Origin: Candidatus Methylospira mobilis
GTDB taxonomy: Bacteria; Pseudomonadota; Gammaproteobacteria; Methylococcales; Methylococcaceae
DNA: 64,000 bases
Assembly (NCBI RefSeq): GCF_009498235.1
Contig: NZ_CP044205.1
Span: 1,737,389-1,801,388, forward strand
Direction: 5' to 3'
The position numbers and the translations under genes were made by a program. This document shows positions 30,201-38,598 of the stretch, one piece after another; position 1 is the first letter of the stretch, and every line of letters starts with the position of its first letter. The notes beneath the pieces are model-generated. The model was not told where the DNA came from and did not search any database. It saw nothing but the letters and a program-made list of their open reading frames with translations.

Positions 30201-33200
30201 TTACGGCGTCCAGGCAAAGCCCGTGTAAACGTTATAAGTCGGACTGCTGGCGTTGGTGCCCGCTCCGGCATTGAAATACAGCGCAAGATTGTCGGTGACC
30301 GTCCAGATCATGCCCGCGCCGACGATGTTGGGCAGTTCGCTGACATTGTTTTGCGCCACTCGTGTGGATACGGTCTGAGTGATTACCGTGTTCTTTGCCA
30401 CACAGTTCGAAAGAGTATCCGTCCGGTGATTGCTGTCGCAAACGGTCACGGGTTTGTTTACGGTCTGGGTTTTTGTGGTGTATCTCGAAACGCGAGGCAA
30501 TGTTGAGCTGCCATACCAGCCGTTAATAAACACGGCCAAATCTTCGACAATATCTCGCTGCAACGCCCATTGAAAGGTAACGTCCCAATATTCCTGGCTA
30601 AGATCCAGCGGATCCTGATAGCGTGCGGCGCCGATGTTGTACTCCAGGTCGATATCCCAGGGCAGGCTCTGGTCGAAATTGAAGGAAAAGCTGGGTTCGG
30701 TGCCGTTGGTCAACCCGGGCGATCCCAGCCAGGTGGTTTGAACCGCCGCTTCGAAGCCCAGCGCGGGAATGTAGTATTGCCTCCATTCGTCCCATATATG
30801 TATTTTGGTATCGAAAGTCAGCGGCGCAAAGCCGATGAGTGCGCTGCCGTTGCCTTGCGCTTCGAGTCCGTTGGAGTAAAGCCGTAACTCCACGCGGTCG
30901 AGCAGGCCATAGCGGAAAAAATATCCTGATGAGTAGGTCGCCGGATTGGTCGCATAATCCGGAGTGTAATTAAACGGCGTTATTTCCATGTACAGTCCAC
31001 CTTGCGGCAGCGTATAGGCGCTGTTCGGATAGTTGGCCATATCGGGGCCGGGAGTGCGTATATCCAGTTTGTCCCTGCCCTTGTCTTCTTCGCCTGCCGC
31101 TGCCTTTTTATCCGCAGATTGTTTGCTTCCGGAATCCGGCGCGCTGGTTTCCGAATCGAATGACGGGGTTTTTATCTCTTCATCGAACTTCCAGACCACA
31201 TTGCCCTGAAAGGCGTTGATGGCGGTGCTTCCGCTATAGGTGCCGCGATAGCCGATTTCCAGGTTCAGGGCGTTGTTCAGGTGGGTGGTGATGCCGGCAT
31301 TGACCAGTCCCGAGCCGATGCTGCTGTTGTTCTGAACCCCTTTCACGGTGAAATTTTGTCCGCCGATGCCGTTATAGTTGAGATACAGGTTGGGGTCGGG
31401 CTGGTTCATCATTTCGCGCACGCCTATGGCGGTGCTGGCGGTCCAGTCCAGGCCCCATGCCCGCCAGTTATAGTCGTAGCGGGTCTGGAAACGCGCGGCG
31501 ACCATGGTGGCGTTCTGGCTGGGGACATTCAGACTCAGCGCGCCCAGGCCTGATTCGGTAAATCCACCGAGCTGGTCGTACACCGTTTGCAATGAGATGA
31601 TTGGCGTCAGGCTGTGGCCGTTGCCGAAATCAACGGTCCAGGAACCGCGCGCCTCGGCGCTGATAATGCGCGCGAAGGTTTGCCCGGCGGCGGTGCCTAT
31701 CGCGGAAGGGTTGCTGAAGTCCACCGGCCCCTGGGTATAGCCGAGCAGCAGGCCGATATGACCGTTATCTCCCACGTTCATGTCGGCGTAGCCGCCGACT
31801 TGCCACATCTGCGCGGACAGGGCGCTGCCGGTATTGTTGCGGTTGGCGCCGGCATTGACATAGCCCGCGGTCAAACCCAGATTCAGTCCGTCAAAGACCT
31901 TGTTGTCGGCGCCCACCAGAAACCCTCCGGCGCGCTGGCTGTATCCGTCGGCGTTGCCGTTGCCGCTGACGCCGCCGAAATTGCCTACACCGCTCATCCA
32001 TAGATGCGGCGCGTTGGCCGGCGACTGGCCGCCCTGGGTCGCGCTCAGGCCCATGCGCGCATAGACCGGAGCCCAGGTGTCGGAGACGGCGTTGTAAAGT
32101 ATGCCCGGCGCGTCGGCGTAGATTTCGCCGTCGATCTGATTCATTGCCGCGGCAAGCTGGCCGGCAGGGAGCTGGTACAGGCTGTTCAACTGGTTATAAA
32201 GACTGCCGGTGGCGCTCGGAACCGTGCTGTCCAGCACGGTTCCGACCTCGCGTTCGTTGGCGGTCTGCGCCATGTTGTGGAAATAGGCGTCAGGATAGAC
32301 CGAGATCAGGATTTGCGGGTCGCTGACGTAAGTCAGATCGTATACTTCGCCGGCGGCCAGTCCCCTGACCCATACATTGGCGAATTGTCCCGACAGGGTG
32401 GCGTTGGGGTTGGTGCCGTTCAACAGGGTGTAGGTGGTGCGCAGATTGTTGCCGGGGCCGGTCGACATGCCGCTCGCCTGCACGAACAGATTACCGCCCG
32501 CCTGTACGCTGGAGCCGCTGACGGCGAGCTGGGTATTGCTGGTGGGGGTGATGCCGAAGGCCAGGGTGCCGTTCGATGTTTGCGCGAGGTTGCCGTTGAG
32601 CGTCGTCGTGCTGCTGACAGTGGCGGCGCTGCCGATCGGGACAGCAGCGGAAGATTGAACAAAGCTGGTAGCGGCGGGTGTTCTGATGTCGCCAAGACTG
32701 AGCGCAATGGCCGAAGAACCGGCCGACACGGTGCCGCTGTTGTTCAGATTGCCGTTCAGTATGCCCGCGCCATAGAGACTGCCGCTGTTGGCCAGTCCGT
32801 TGGCGATGCTCAGCGTGGTATTTGCGCCCAGCGCCAGGATGCCGGCATTGTTTGCATAGGCTGTGGCCATTTGCATCTTGGAGCCTTCGAGTATCAGTGT
32901 GCTGCCGGAGTCGACCTGTAACGATCCGATGCTGACGCTGTTGCCGGAAAGAACGGTTGTTCCCGCTCCCTTAAATGTCAGGCCGCCGCTGCCGTTGATG
33001 GTGTCCACATAGCCGGCTGCGCCGCTATTCACGGTAGCGCCGGAGGAGCCGATATCCACAGCGCCGTTGACGGTATTGGATCTGTCGAAAACCAGCGTGC
33101 CGCCGGCGATGCAACCGCCTGCAAAGGGCGACGAGATTTGATTTCCGCAGACGCTGCCGTCATTGCCGGATGACGACAGACTTAAGCCGCAGCACAGCAG

Positions 33201-33302
33201 GGCGATCACTGCATGTCCCGGTGCGCGCGGCTTAAACGACGGATGGTTAACCTTTGGAAAAAGGCGCACTGGGAATAGCGAAAGTAGTTGGGGTGACCGC
33301 AT
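30201..33302 (-). CDS. Autotransporter fused to a second outer-membrane barrel-like domain (copy 1)
   Basis: 1033 residues. An extended signal sequence (about 1-48, HAVIALLCCGLSLSSSG) is followed by a small Gly/Ser/Asn-rich beta-solenoid passenger with one autotransporter-associated repeat (NGSGGLTFKGAGTTVLSGNS). An autotransporter barrel runs from about 433 (LWMSGVGNFGG) to Phe706 (FQGNVVWKF), the expected terminal phenylalanine. A charged linker (707-752; SGSKQSADKKAAAGEEDKG) leads to an additional 280-residue domain (NYPNSAYTLPQGGLYMEITP, FRYGLLDRVELRLYSNGL, GAGMIWTVTDNLALYFNAGA). This resembles the phenol MetA-degradation/transporter barrel family. A loop with two cysteines (VCDSNHRTDTLSNC) may be disulfide-bonded. 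The function is unknown. The gene is paralogous to the next one. Confidence 0.8.
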   Translation of the reverse strand: MRSPQLLSLFPVRLFPKVNHPSFKPRAPGHAVIALLCCGLSLSSSGNDGSVCGNQISSPFAGGCIAGGTLVFDRSNTVNGAVDIGSSGATVNSGAAGYVDTINGSGGLTFKGAGTTVLSGNSVSIGSLQVDSGSTLILEGSKMQMATAYANNAGILALGANTTLSIANGLANSGSLYGAGILNGNLNNSGTVSAGSSAIALSLGDIRTPAATSFVQSSAAVPIGSAATVSSTTTLNGNLAQTSNGTLAFGITPTSNTQLAVSGSSVQAGGNLFVQASGMSTGPGNNLRTTYTLLNGTNPNATLSGQFANVWVRGLAAGEVYDLTYVSDPQILISVYPDAYFHNMAQTANEREVGTVLDSTVPSATGSLYNQLNSLYQLPAGQLAAAMNQIDGEIYADAPGILYNAVSDTWAPVYARMGLSATQGGQSPANAPHLWMSGVGNFGGVSGNGNADGYSQRAGGFLVGADNKVFDGLNLGLTAGYVNAGANRNNTGSALSAQMWQVGGYADMNVGDNGHIGLLLGYTQGPVDFSNPSAIGTAAGQTFARIISAEARGSWTVDFGNGHSLTPIISLQTVYDQLGGFTESGLGALSLNVPSQNATMVAARFQTRYDYNWRAWGLDWTASTAIGVREMMNQPDPNLYLNYNGIGGQNFTVKGVQNNSSIGSGLVNAGITTHLNNALNLEIGYRGTYSGSTAINAFQGNVVWKFDEEIKTPSFDSETSAPDSGSKQSADKKAAAGEEDKGRDKLDIRTPGPDMANYPNSAYTLPQGGLYMEITPFNYTPDYATNPATYSSGYFFRYGLLDRVELRLYSNGLEAQGNGSALIGFAPLTFDTKIHIWDEWRQYYIPALGFEAAVQTTWLGSPGLTNGTEPSFSFNFDQSLPWDIDLEYNIGAARYQDPLDLSQEYWDVTFQWALQRDIVEDLAVFINGWYGSSTLPRVSRYTTKTQTVNKPVTVCDSNHRTDTLSNCVAKNTVITQTVSTRVAQNNVSELPNIVGAGMIWTVTDNLALYFNAGAGTNASSPTYNVYTGFAWTP
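31047..33003. repeat. 1957-bp identity tract, copy A
   Basis: Matches 34381-36337 at a constant offset of 3334 bases. I found no difference on reading, and the incidental reading frames of both strands are identical in both copies. It covers passenger, first barrel and linker codons. Confidence 0.85.
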
Positions 33303-33510
33303 GGCAATCCGTCTGATCAGGCATAACTTCGCTGAACCCCAGGGTCGCGGGAAACATGTTTAAAATTCCGGCCGGTTATTGTGTGGCGCGCAATGAACTG
33401 GTCGCTCTGTAAGTGCCGGGATTATGCGAGCAACGTGAGGGTAAGACCTCTCCTGTTGTAATGATAGCCTGTTCCGGCTGAACCGGCGTCTACGTTTTCA
33501 TCGGCCGACG
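33303..33510 (-). pseudogene. Decayed duplicate of the 3' end of yrfG
   Basis: This spacer aligns by eye with the plus-strand sequence at about 36907-37095, the last part of yrfG: both have TCAGGCATAA(C/T)TTC(G/C)CTGAA, then (A)GCGGGAAA, a CCGGTT(A/G)TTG(T/C)GTG stretch and CTG TTCCGGCTGAA. Many substitutions and indels remove any open frame. It shows that the tandem duplication unit included the end of yrfG plus the barrel gene. Confidence 0.65.
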
Positions 33511-33534
33511 TATCGACTTCAACTTCAAGGCTGA

Positions 33535-36500
33535 TCAGGGCGTCCAGGCGAATCCGGCGTAAGCCTGAAAAGCCGGACTGCTGGCGTTTGTGCCTGCCCC
33601 GGCATTGAAATACAGCGCAAGGTTATCGTTGACCGTCCACATCATTCCTGCGCCGACTACGGTAGGAATATCGTTGATACCGCTGCGGGCGGCCAGACTG
33701 GTTACGTATTTTGTTGTTACGGTGTTTTTGGTTATGCAGTTAGAGAGCGTATCGGTTTTGTTGTTTTCACTGCAAACCGTTACTGGGGTGGTTACGGTTT
33801 TGCTTGTCGAAACCCTTCTTGGCGTGCGCGGCAGGACCGAGCCGTTATAGGTGCCGTTGATAAATACGGCTACGTCTTCGATAATGTCGTGCTGAACCGC
33901 CCATTGGAACACGAATTGCCAGGATTCCTGCGATAAGTCGATTGGATCCTGGATGCGCGCGGTGCCGAGGTTGTACTCGAAGGCGATATCCCAGGGCAGG
34001 GTCTGGTCGAAGTTGAAGGAAAAGCTGGGTTCGGTGGGGCCGGTAAGGTTGGGCGATCCGAGCCAGGGGGTTTGCACCGCCGCTTCGAAGCCCAGCGCCG
34101 GGATGAAATACTCCTCCCACTCATCCCAGAAATGTATCTTGGTATCGAAAACCAGCGGAGCAAAACCGGTCGTGGGACTGCTGCCTCCCTGCATTTGGAG
34201 GCCAGACGAGTAAAGCCGCAATTCCACGCGGTCAAACAAACCATAGCGGAAAAAATATTCGGTTGAGAAGGTTTCCGGATTACCCGGGGTATCGCCGACA
34301 TAATTGAAAGGCGTCATTTCGATGTAAAACCCGCCTTGCGGCAAGGTGAAGGCGCTGTTCGGATAGTTGGCCAAGTCCGCGCCGGGAGTGCGTATATCCA
34401 GTTTGTCCCTGCCCTTGTCTTCTTCGCCTGCCGCTGCCTTTTTATCCGCAGATTGTTTGCTTCCGGAATCCGGCGCGCTGGTTTCCGAATCGAATGACGG
34501 GGTTTTTATCTCTTCATCGAACTTCCAGACCACATTGCCCTGAAAGGCGTTGATGGCGGTGCTTCCGCTATAGGTGCCGCGATAGCCGATTTCCAGGTTC
34601 AGGGCGTTGTTCAGGTGGGTGGTGATGCCGGCATTGACCAGTCCCGAGCCGATGCTGCTGTTGTTCTGAACCCCTTTCACGGTGAAATTTTGTCCGCCGA
34701 TGCCGTTATAGTTGAGATACAGGTTGGGGTCGGGCTGGTTCATCATTTCGCGCACGCCTATGGCGGTGCTGGCGGTCCAGTCCAGGCCCCATGCCCGCCA
34801 GTTATAGTCGTAGCGGGTCTGGAAACGCGCGGCGACCATGGTGGCGTTCTGGCTGGGGACATTCAGACTCAGCGCGCCCAGGCCTGATTCGGTAAATCCA
34901 CCGAGCTGGTCGTACACCGTTTGCAATGAGATGATTGGCGTCAGGCTGTGGCCGTTGCCGAAATCAACGGTCCAGGAACCGCGCGCCTCGGCGCTGATAA
35001 TGCGCGCGAAGGTTTGCCCGGCGGCGGTGCCTATCGCGGAAGGGTTGCTGAAGTCCACCGGCCCCTGGGTATAGCCGAGCAGCAGGCCGATATGACCGTT
35101 ATCTCCCACGTTCATGTCGGCGTAGCCGCCGACTTGCCACATCTGCGCGGACAGGGCGCTGCCGGTATTGTTGCGGTTGGCGCCGGCATTGACATAGCCC
35201 GCGGTCAAACCCAGATTCAGTCCGTCAAAGACCTTGTTGTCGGCGCCCACCAGAAACCCTCCGGCGCGCTGGCTGTATCCGTCGGCGTTGCCGTTGCCGC
35301 TGACGCCGCCGAAATTGCCTACACCGCTCATCCATAGATGCGGCGCGTTGGCCGGCGACTGGCCGCCCTGGGTCGCGCTCAGGCCCATGCGCGCATAGAC
35401 CGGAGCCCAGGTGTCGGAGACGGCGTTGTAAAGTATGCCCGGCGCGTCGGCGTAGATTTCGCCGTCGATCTGATTCATTGCCGCGGCAAGCTGGCCGGCA
35501 GGGAGCTGGTACAGGCTGTTCAACTGGTTATAAAGACTGCCGGTGGCGCTCGGAACCGTGCTGTCCAGCACGGTTCCGACCTCGCGTTCGTTGGCGGTCT
35601 GCGCCATGTTGTGGAAATAGGCGTCAGGATAGACCGAGATCAGGATTTGCGGGTCGCTGACGTAAGTCAGATCGTATACTTCGCCGGCGGCCAGTCCCCT
35701 GACCCATACATTGGCGAATTGTCCCGACAGGGTGGCGTTGGGGTTGGTGCCGTTCAACAGGGTGTAGGTGGTGCGCAGATTGTTGCCGGGGCCGGTCGAC
35801 ATGCCGCTCGCCTGCACGAACAGATTACCGCCCGCCTGTACGCTGGAGCCGCTGACGGCGAGCTGGGTATTGCTGGTGGGGGTGATGCCGAAGGCCAGGG
35901 TGCCGTTCGATGTTTGCGCGAGGTTGCCGTTGAGCGTCGTCGTGCTGCTGACAGTGGCGGCGCTGCCGATCGGGACAGCAGCGGAAGATTGAACAAAGCT
36001 GGTAGCGGCGGGTGTTCTGATGTCGCCAAGACTGAGCGCAATGGCCGAAGAACCGGCCGACACGGTGCCGCTGTTGTTCAGATTGCCGTTCAGTATGCCC
36101 GCGCCATAGAGACTGCCGCTGTTGGCCAGTCCGTTGGCGATGCTCAGCGTGGTATTTGCGCCCAGCGCCAGGATGCCGGCATTGTTTGCATAGGCTGTGG
36201 CCATTTGCATCTTGGAGCCTTCGAGTATCAGTGTGCTGCCGGAGTCGACCTGTAACGATCCGATGCTGACGCTGTTGCCGGAAAGAACGGTTGTTCCCGC
36301 TCCCTTAAATGTCAGGCCGCCGCTGCCGTTGATGGTGCCGGAGAACACATCAATACTGTTGTTGTTGATGGTGCCGTTGCTGCTGCCGACCGTGATGGCT
36401 GCGTTGCTGGTCAGATTGGCGGTAGTGAGCAGCGTGCCGCCGTCGAAGTTGATTGCGCCGCTGCCGAGATTATTTGCGTTGCCGATGGAGAGAGCGCCGC

Positions 36501-36906
36501 CGCTGATGTTGGTGCCGCCGCTGTAGGTGTTGCCGGCGCTGAGTATCGTCGTGCCGTCGCCCTTGGCGGTCAAAGCGCCGCTGCCGTAGATGACGCCGCT
36601 GATGATGTCCACATAGCCGGCTGCGCCGCTATTCACGGTGGCGCCGGAAGATCCGATATCGACAGCGCCGTTGACGGTATTGGATCTGTCGAAAATCAGG
36701 GTGCCGCCTGCAATGCAGCCGCTTGTAAAGGGAGGCGAGAGTTGGTTTCCGCAGGTGTTGCCATCGCTGGCTGAGGCGGGCAGGCTTAAGCCGCAGTACA
36801 GCAGGGCGATCAGCGTACGGCTCGGAACTTTCCGGTTAAACGGCGGATGTTTAACCGTTAAAAAAAGGAACCGTGGAAATAGCGAAAGTAGTTGGTGTGG
36901 CGGCAT
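33535..36906 (-). CDS. Autotransporter fused to a second outer-membrane barrel-like domain (copy 2)
   Basis: 1123 residues, same architecture as the preceding gene: signal sequence, solenoid passenger, autotransporter barrel (about 523-796), charged linker, and a second barrel-like domain (about 843-1123) ending VYFNAG-like ALYFNAGAGTNASSPAF...GFAWTP. The passenger is 90 residues longer because of an extra autotransporter repeat (GSGALTAKGDGTTILSAGNT YSGG-type). Bases 34381-36337 look identical to 31047-33003, whereas both ends have diverged. It starts 2 bases from the yrfG stop on the same strand, so it may be co-transcribed with yrfG. Cellular role unknown; surface exposure is inferred. Confidence 0.8.
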   Translation of the reverse strand: MPPHQLLSLFPRFLFLTVKHPPFNRKVPSRTLIALLYCGLSLPASASDGNTCGNQLSPPFTSGCIAGGTLIFDRSNTVNGAVDIGSSGATVNSGAAGYVDIISGVIYGSGALTAKGDGTTILSAGNTYSGGTNISGGALSIGNANNLGSGAINFDGGTLLTTANLTSNAAITVGSSNGTINNNSIDVFSGTINGSGGLTFKGAGTTVLSGNSVSIGSLQVDSGSTLILEGSKMQMATAYANNAGILALGANTTLSIANGLANSGSLYGAGILNGNLNNSGTVSAGSSAIALSLGDIRTPAATSFVQSSAAVPIGSAATVSSTTTLNGNLAQTSNGTLAFGITPTSNTQLAVSGSSVQAGGNLFVQASGMSTGPGNNLRTTYTLLNGTNPNATLSGQFANVWVRGLAAGEVYDLTYVSDPQILISVYPDAYFHNMAQTANEREVGTVLDSTVPSATGSLYNQLNSLYQLPAGQLAAAMNQIDGEIYADAPGILYNAVSDTWAPVYARMGLSATQGGQSPANAPHLWMSGVGNFGGVSGNGNADGYSQRAGGFLVGADNKVFDGLNLGLTAGYVNAGANRNNTGSALSAQMWQVGGYADMNVGDNGHIGLLLGYTQGPVDFSNPSAIGTAAGQTFARIISAEARGSWTVDFGNGHSLTPIISLQTVYDQLGGFTESGLGALSLNVPSQNATMVAARFQTRYDYNWRAWGLDWTASTAIGVREMMNQPDPNLYLNYNGIGGQNFTVKGVQNNSSIGSGLVNAGITTHLNNALNLEIGYRGTYSGSTAINAFQGNVVWKFDEEIKTPSFDSETSAPDSGSKQSADKKAAAGEEDKGRDKLDIRTPGADLANYPNSAFTLPQGGFYIEMTPFNYVGDTPGNPETFSTEYFFRYGLFDRVELRLYSSGLQMQGGSSPTTGFAPLVFDTKIHFWDEWEEYFIPALGFEAAVQTPWLGSPNLTGPTEPSFSFNFDQTLPWDIAFEYNLGTARIQDPIDLSQESWQFVFQWAVQHDIIEDVAVFINGTYNGSVLPRTPRRVSTSKTVTTPVTVCSENNKTDTLSNCITKNTVTTKYVTSLAARSGINDIPTVVGAGMMWTVNDNLALYFNAGAGTNASSPAFQAYAGFAWTP
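34381..36337. repeat. 1957-bp identity tract, copy B
   Basis: Partner of 31047-33003. At its upper end copy B has 270 bases (36338-36607) missing from copy A, after which similarity resumes at clearly lower identity. Confidence 0.85.
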
Positions 36907-36908
36907 GG

Positions 36909-37568
36909 CTAATTCGTCAGATCAGGCATAATTTCCCTGAAATCCCTGATAGCGGGAAATTCGGTGATGATTCTTGCCGGTTGTTGCGTGTCGTGCAATG
37001 AGATGGCCAATGTGTGGATGCCGGCATGGCGCGCCGAGCGTAGCACAGAAAGACTGTCGTCTACCATGAGCGCTCGTTCCGGCTGAAACGGCTCCATCGT
37101 ATTTAGCCGCTCCCAGAATTGCGGGTTTTCCTTTGGCAGTCCCAGTTCGTGTGCAATGACGATTTGATCAAACCAATGGCGCAGCTTTGTTTTTTCCATT
37201 TTCAGCTCAAAGCTTTTGGGGTGCGCGTTGGTTACCAGTACCAGCCGTTTTTTCTGCGCCTTGACCGCGCTCAGAAAATCTACGACATAAGGCAACACCT
37301 CGATCAGTTCGGCCAATTCGCGTTTCAATGCCGGAACATCCACCGCCAATTGTTCGCTCCAGTAATCGAGACAGTACCATTCGAGCTGCCCCTCGAGTTC
37401 CTTGAAGCGCGGCCTGAGCACCTCAAGCGCGCTCTCGAAATCCAGTCCATGCCGTTCGGCGTAACGTTGCGGAAGGCGTTTTTTCCAGAATTGATTGTCG
37501 AAATTGAGGTCCAGCAAAGTACCATCCATGTCGAGAAATACACTGTCGATCTGATTCCAGTTTATCAT
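36909..37568 (-). CDS. yrfG: HAD-family GMP/IMP nucleotidase YrfG
   Basis: 219 residues. HAD motif I is DMDGTLLD with nucleophile Asp13 and acid/base Asp15; motif II is LVTNAHPKS; motif IV is VDDSLSVLRSARHAG. YrfG-type enzymes dephosphorylate purine 5'-nucleotides (family knowledge). A helical cap occupies about 20-90. It is divergent from cysQ and near pilMNOPQ; the E. coli counterpart also lies near the hof(pil) and nudE genes. The start at 37568 abuts the cysQ leader. Confidence 0.85.
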   Translation of the reverse strand: MINWNQIDSVFLDMDGTLLDLNFDNQFWKKRLPQRYAERHGLDFESALEVLRPRFKELEGQLEWYCLDYWSEQLAVDVPALKRELAELIEVLPYVVDFLSAVKAQKKRLVLVTNAHPKSFELKMEKTKLRHWFDQIVIAHELGLPKENPQFWERLNTMEPFQPERALMVDDSLSVLRSARHAGIHTLAISLHDTQQPARIITEFPAIRDFREIMPDLTN

Positions 37569-37597
37569 TGTATATAATCGTATATTCAGGAGTGTCC

Positions 37598-38530
37598 ATG
37601 GAAAATGAGAAAGTATGGAACTATGCTTCAGGGGCTATTATTTTGCCAGAAGAGAAACCGGTCATGTCTTATTCAGCACGCCACTCAGCTCCGCACCGCG
37701 AGGAACCCCGCGCATTATTGGAAGCCGTCACTTCCTTGGTTGTCCTGGCGGGAAATAAATCGCTCGGATTCTATCATACTGATTTTAGTGTCGGTATCAA
37801 GCAGGATGGTTCGCCGGTAACGGAGGCGGATTTGGCTGTGCATCATAGTCTGGTTGGCGGGCTCACCGCCATGGGACTGGGTTATCCCATCCTTTCCGAG
37901 GAGTCCGCCGCTACTGCTTACAGCGAGCGCATGCTATGGACACGCTACTGGTTATTGGACCCGCTGGACGGCACGCGCGAGTTTATCAATCACAACGGCG
38001 AGTTTACCGTCAACGTAGCACTGATCGTTCATGGCAAGCCTGTGCTGGGCGTAGTCTATACCCCAGTAACCGGCATAATGTATTTTGCCGCGGAAGGCTG
38101 CGGCGCTTTCAAGCGCGAAGGGCAAGGCGTCGCTGTCCCGATCAGCGTTAAAAAGCCGGCAGACCAGATCCCGGCGGTCGTAGGCAGCCGTTCGCATAAA
38201 ACGCCGGAATTAACGCGCTATCTGGAGCGTTTGGGAGCGCATAGGCTGAATTCTATCGGCAGCTCGCTCAAGTTCTGCCTGGTTGCCGAAGGCGCGGCTG
38301 ACGTTTACCCGCGCATGGGGTTGACTTCCGAGTGGGATACCGCTGCCGCGCAGTGCATCGTCGAGCAGGCGGGGGGAATGGTCGTCGATTTGCGCGGAAA
38401 TCCTTTGCGCTATAACTCGAAAGAGTCGTTGCTGAATCCATGGTTTCTTGTCTTCGGTGATAACGAAGTGGAGTGGCTGCGTTATGCGGAAGGATTGGAA
38501 GGGGAAGGCAATCCGGGCCTGAAGGGCTGA
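37598..38530 (+). CDS. cysQ: 3'(2'),5'-bisphosphate nucleotidase
   Basis: About 310 residues from the ATG at 37598, preferred over an upstream TTG because AGGAG lies 5-9 bases before it. It hydrolyses PAP/PAPS-type 3'-phosphates, keeping sulfate assimilation and RNA turnover running. Inositol-phosphatase-fold metal motifs are visible: DGSPVTEAD, PILSEES, WLLDPLDGTREFI and TSEWDTAAAQCI. The first 30 residues are longer than in the E. coli protein, so an internal start (MSYSARHSAPHREEP) is possible. It converges on pilQ. Confidence 0.9.
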   Translation: MENEKVWNYASGAIILPEEKPVMSYSARHSAPHREEPRALLEAVTSLVVLAGNKSLGFYHTDFSVGIKQDGSPVTEADLAVHHSLVGGLTAMGLGYPILSEESAATAYSERMLWTRYWLLDPLDGTREFINHNGEFTVNVALIVHGKPVLGVVYTPVTGIMYFAAEGCGAFKREGQGVAVPISVKKPADQIPAVVGSRSHKTPELTRYLERLGAHRLNSIGSSLKFCLVAEGAADVYPRMGLTSEWDTAAAQCIVEQAGGMVVDLRGNPLRYNSKESLLNPWFLVFGDNEVEWLRYAEGLEGEGNPGLKG

Positions 38531-38575
38531 CTCTGCTTTTATTTTATTGTAATATATTGAAATTTATTATGGCTT

Positions 38576-38598
38576 TAGGCCCGCTCCAGCAGGGCCTA
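38576..38598. terminator. Hairpin between convergent cysQ and pilQ
   Basis: TAGGCCC and GGGCCTA form a 7-bp stem whose right arm overlaps the pilQ stop codon. It may end transcripts from either side; the T-run is weak on both strands. Confidence 0.35.

Noticed and set aside
32004..32921. Long open frames antisense to the tandem barrel genes (305 codons, also at 35338-36255)
   Set aside because: They mirror the periodic Gly/Ser/Asn codons of the sense protein, have no family resemblance, and occur identically in both copies only because the sense DNA is identical.
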